A stretch of DNA of 7,202 bases from Singulisphaera sp. GP187 (lineage in GTDB: Bacteria > Planctomycetota > Phycisphaerae > Phycisphaerales > SM1A02), in the NCBI GenBank assembly GCA_945896765.1, contig CAMDEL010000078.1:1-7202 (forward strand), given 5' to 3'. The position numbers were made by a program, and so were the translations under genes. The notes beneath the pieces were generated by a model, which worked only from the letters and a program-made list of their open reading frames with translations, did not search any database and was not told the DNA's origin. This document shows positions 5,295 to 7,202 of this stretch, piece after piece (the stretch's first letter is position 1; each line of letters opens with the position of its first letter).

Positions 5295-7202
5295 TTAGAA
5301 GGTAATTTGATACGTCAGCCCAATCGAAAAGTCGATTCCTGCGGTGTATGAGGACCGAAGGCCGGTTATTCCTTCTGTTGTTTGGTACTGGGTTTGAATT
5401 TCTGGATTCAAAATGTTCTTTGCTGCCAAGGAAAAACGGAGACCTTCAATAATTTCCTGAGAACAGGTAAAGTTGAGAGTGCCATACGACAGCTGATAAA
5501 TCGCTGGCGTCAGTAGAGTTGTATACGGATTCGCAGCTGAGATCAGGGATTGTCCCTGCAAATTGTAAAAAATCCCTATCTGCGTTCCCCATGGTTCGTA
5601 TTCATAAGTCGCATTGATGTTCCATATAAAGTCTGGAGTTGCAGCCATTGGCTGTGTTGTTTCGTTGACGCCATAGATAGCCAACGCTTCCGCGTCAGCG
5701 TCAGAAAGAGTGACTTGCGAACTCATCACAGTCAGATTTGTTCCCATAGCAAGACCCGCAAACTCTTCACCGAAGAGTGGATCGAGTGTGACGCGCGCTT
5801 CAAATTCAGCTCCAAACAATTCACCCTCTGGGTAATTGAGTGGACTTGTATATGAAAAACCTTCCGTGAATCGCTGCACATACTGAATTGGATCCTGAAT
5901 ATCTTTATAAAAAAGCGAGCCTGAAATGAGCCATTTCTCGTGCGGCGTCCAGTCCAACCGAATGTCATAATTATTCAACGAGCTCATCTGTAAATCAGGG
6001 TTGCCAATGAAGATTGGCCCACCGATGTATTCGTATTGAATCACTGGAACCAACTCGAAAAAATTAGGACGCGCCAAAGTTTGGGCGAACGCTGTTCGAA
6101 GAACGAGATCCTCTTGGATATCCCAGTTCCATCCAATCATTGGTAAGACGCGATCGTCTGTAAAATTTGCATCCCATTCATTTGGTCCTTCGAAGTTTTG
6201 TACTGTTTGTGTTTGGACATTGATCCAGTTGGCGTTTTTATCTGGAATCACAGTTGTTGTCATCTCTGTCGTTTCGTATCGGACCCCTGTCACAATGCTC
6301 ATCGTTTCATTGATCGGCATATCAACCATTCCGTAGTACGCCATAATATCTTGCGCACCGTCATAAGAAATATCAGTTGTCGATTGATAGATGGGGTGAT
6401 CTTGGCTTGGGAAGACGGCGCTCCACGGTTGATTGAACCCGCTTGAATATTGGGAATTCGGATCCCCATTGTTGCTGAATGTGTCCTGTGTGAACGAGCG
6501 ACCGACAGAGTCTGCGAACGCTCCAGCCTTGATGTATCCCTCACGATCATTCCATTGTGTAAACGGTAGCTTTAAATTCGTTGCACCTTGCGTGCTGTTC
6601 TCTTCGTTGTAATAATTGATGTGCTGAACCCACCCGACAAACGCGCTTTGCGCTGGTGGATATTGAATCCATTGCTCGGGCAGAACAAGTCCAGGAATGA
6701 CTTCGAATGGTGGCACCCAATAGGAGGCAAATTGCGTTTGGTTTGGTTGATTTTCTGTTGCCTGACTGAGAGAGAATCTCCAATCGAAAACAGGCGCTCC
6801 GAAAACATCTGAGGAACCCTCTTCGCCATCACCAAATCCAAGAAACGCAAGCGAGTGTTCGCCGCTCAAAATGATCGATTGAGTTCCTAATTGGCTGTAA
6901 TCAAGGGTTTCAAGACGGTTGTATGGTGCCGCGTCCGGTTGATCATGTCCGATTCCTGTCAGGTCATTTGGGTTGTATCCAGGGAAGAAATAATCTTTCC
7001 CCTGTGTATCGACCAGTAAGACGGCTTGGTTCTCTGAGAGTTGCGTGTACAAAAACTTTGCTGCGAGTTTATTGTTCTCCGTTTGAAGTCCCAAGATTCC
7101 CATTCCTCCCCATTGGACAGATTGTGTCCCTTGTGTCACGTCGAAGAGTTGAGTTTTGAAATTATCCCCAGTACCAAATTGCTCTGGAACGAGTGGAGTG
7201 CC
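5295..7202 (-). CDS. TonB-dependent outer-membrane receptor, C-terminal part (5' end outside window)
   Basis: The frame is open from the right edge to TAA at 5297-5295, giving the last 635 residues; the signal peptide, TonB box and probably the plug domain lie beyond the window. The stretch RTAFAQTLARPNFFELVPV (about 370-388) followed by IFIGNPDLQMSSLNNYDIR and LFYKDIQDPIQYVQRF is the conserved late barrel signature of TonB-dependent receptors. Aromatic-alternating strands run to the end, and the protein closes with SIGLTYQITF, the terminal Phe recognised by the outer-membrane insertion machinery. Such receptors import siderophores, cobalamin, sugars or other large ligands using energy from TonB-ExbB-ExbD. 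The ligand cannot be told from the barrel alone. No terminator is evident in the 118 bp before htrA, so readthrough into htrA is possible. Confidence 0.92.
   Translation of the reverse strand, partial: GTPLVPEQFGTGDNFKTQLFDVTQGTQSVQWGGMGILGLQTENNKLAAKFLYTQLSENQAVLLVDTQGKDYFFPGYNPNDLTGIGHDQPDAAPYNRLETLDYSQLGTQSIILSGEHSLAFLGFGDGEEGSSDVFGAPVFDWRFSLSQATENQPNQTQFASYWVPPFEVIPGLVLPEQWIQYPPAQSAFVGWVQHINYYNEENSTQGATNLKLPFTQWNDREGYIKAGAFADSVGRSFTQDTFSNNGDPNSQYSSGFNQPWSAVFPSQDHPIYQSTTDISYDGAQDIMAYYGMVDMPINETMSIVTGVRYETTEMTTTVIPDKNANWINVQTQTVQNFEGPNEWDANFTDDRVLPMIGWNWDIQEDLVLRTAFAQTLARPNFFELVPVIQYEYIGGPIFIGNPDLQMSSLNNYDIRLDWTPHEKWLISGSLFYKDIQDPIQYVQRFTEGFSYTSPLNYPEGELFGAEFEARVTLDPLFGEEFAGLAMGTNLTVMSSQVTLSDADAEALAIYGVNETTQPMAATPDFIWNINATYEYEPWGTQIGIFYNLQGQSLISAANPYTTLLTPAIYQLSYGTLNFTCSQEIIEGLRFSLAAKNILNPEIQTQYQTTEGITGLRSSYTAGIDFSIGLTYQITF

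Overview
The window carries six genes: four complete and coding in full on the minus strand, one minus-strand gene cut by the right edge, and one plus-strand gene cut by the left edge. A TonB-dependent receptor ending in Phe, a periplasmic HtrA protease and a secreted ClpP-class protease show a Gram-negative-type envelope. Base composition is near 50% GC, and most start codons lack a recognisable Shine-Dalgarno sequence. I would guess a PVC-type bacterium (Planctomycetota or Verrucomicrobiota), but only from the overall flavour of the proteins; no phylogenetic marker is present.

Layout, left to right. 1-201 (+) is the C-terminus of a phytoene-desaturase-like FAD oxidoreductase. It converges on a minus-strand operon across a 38-bp gap that holds a small hairpin. 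The operon spans 3504-240 and reads eboD-like sugar-phosphate cyclase (3504-2371), a 100-residue helical protein of unknown family (2360-2058), eboB-like TatD-type metal hydrolase (2044-1247), then a secreted NfeD/SppA/ClpP-like Ser-Lys protease (1250-240). The gaps are 10 bp, 13 bp and a 4-bp ATGA overlap. Upstream of it, after a good intrinsic terminator, lies htrA (5176-3629), a DegP/HtrA-type protease with two PDZ domains. A 118-bp intergenic region with a spaced 10-bp inverted repeat separates htrA from the C-terminal 635 residues of the TonB-dependent receptor (7202-5295).

The most interesting part is the four-gene operon. eboB and eboD belong to the Ebo cluster (eboA-F), whose products are linked in other bacteria to making or moving an unidentified small metabolite, for example in scytonemin export in cyanobacteria. 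Here the operon is bounded on both sides (terminator upstream, convergent gene downstream) and lacks eboA, eboC (UbiA-like), eboE and eboF. In their place are a small unrecognised protein and an exported protease translationally coupled to eboB. It may be a reduced or variant Ebo pathway, with the missing genes either elsewhere in the genome or not needed. HtrA is probably a separate envelope quality-control unit, and the receptor and oxidoreductase have no evident functional link to the operon.
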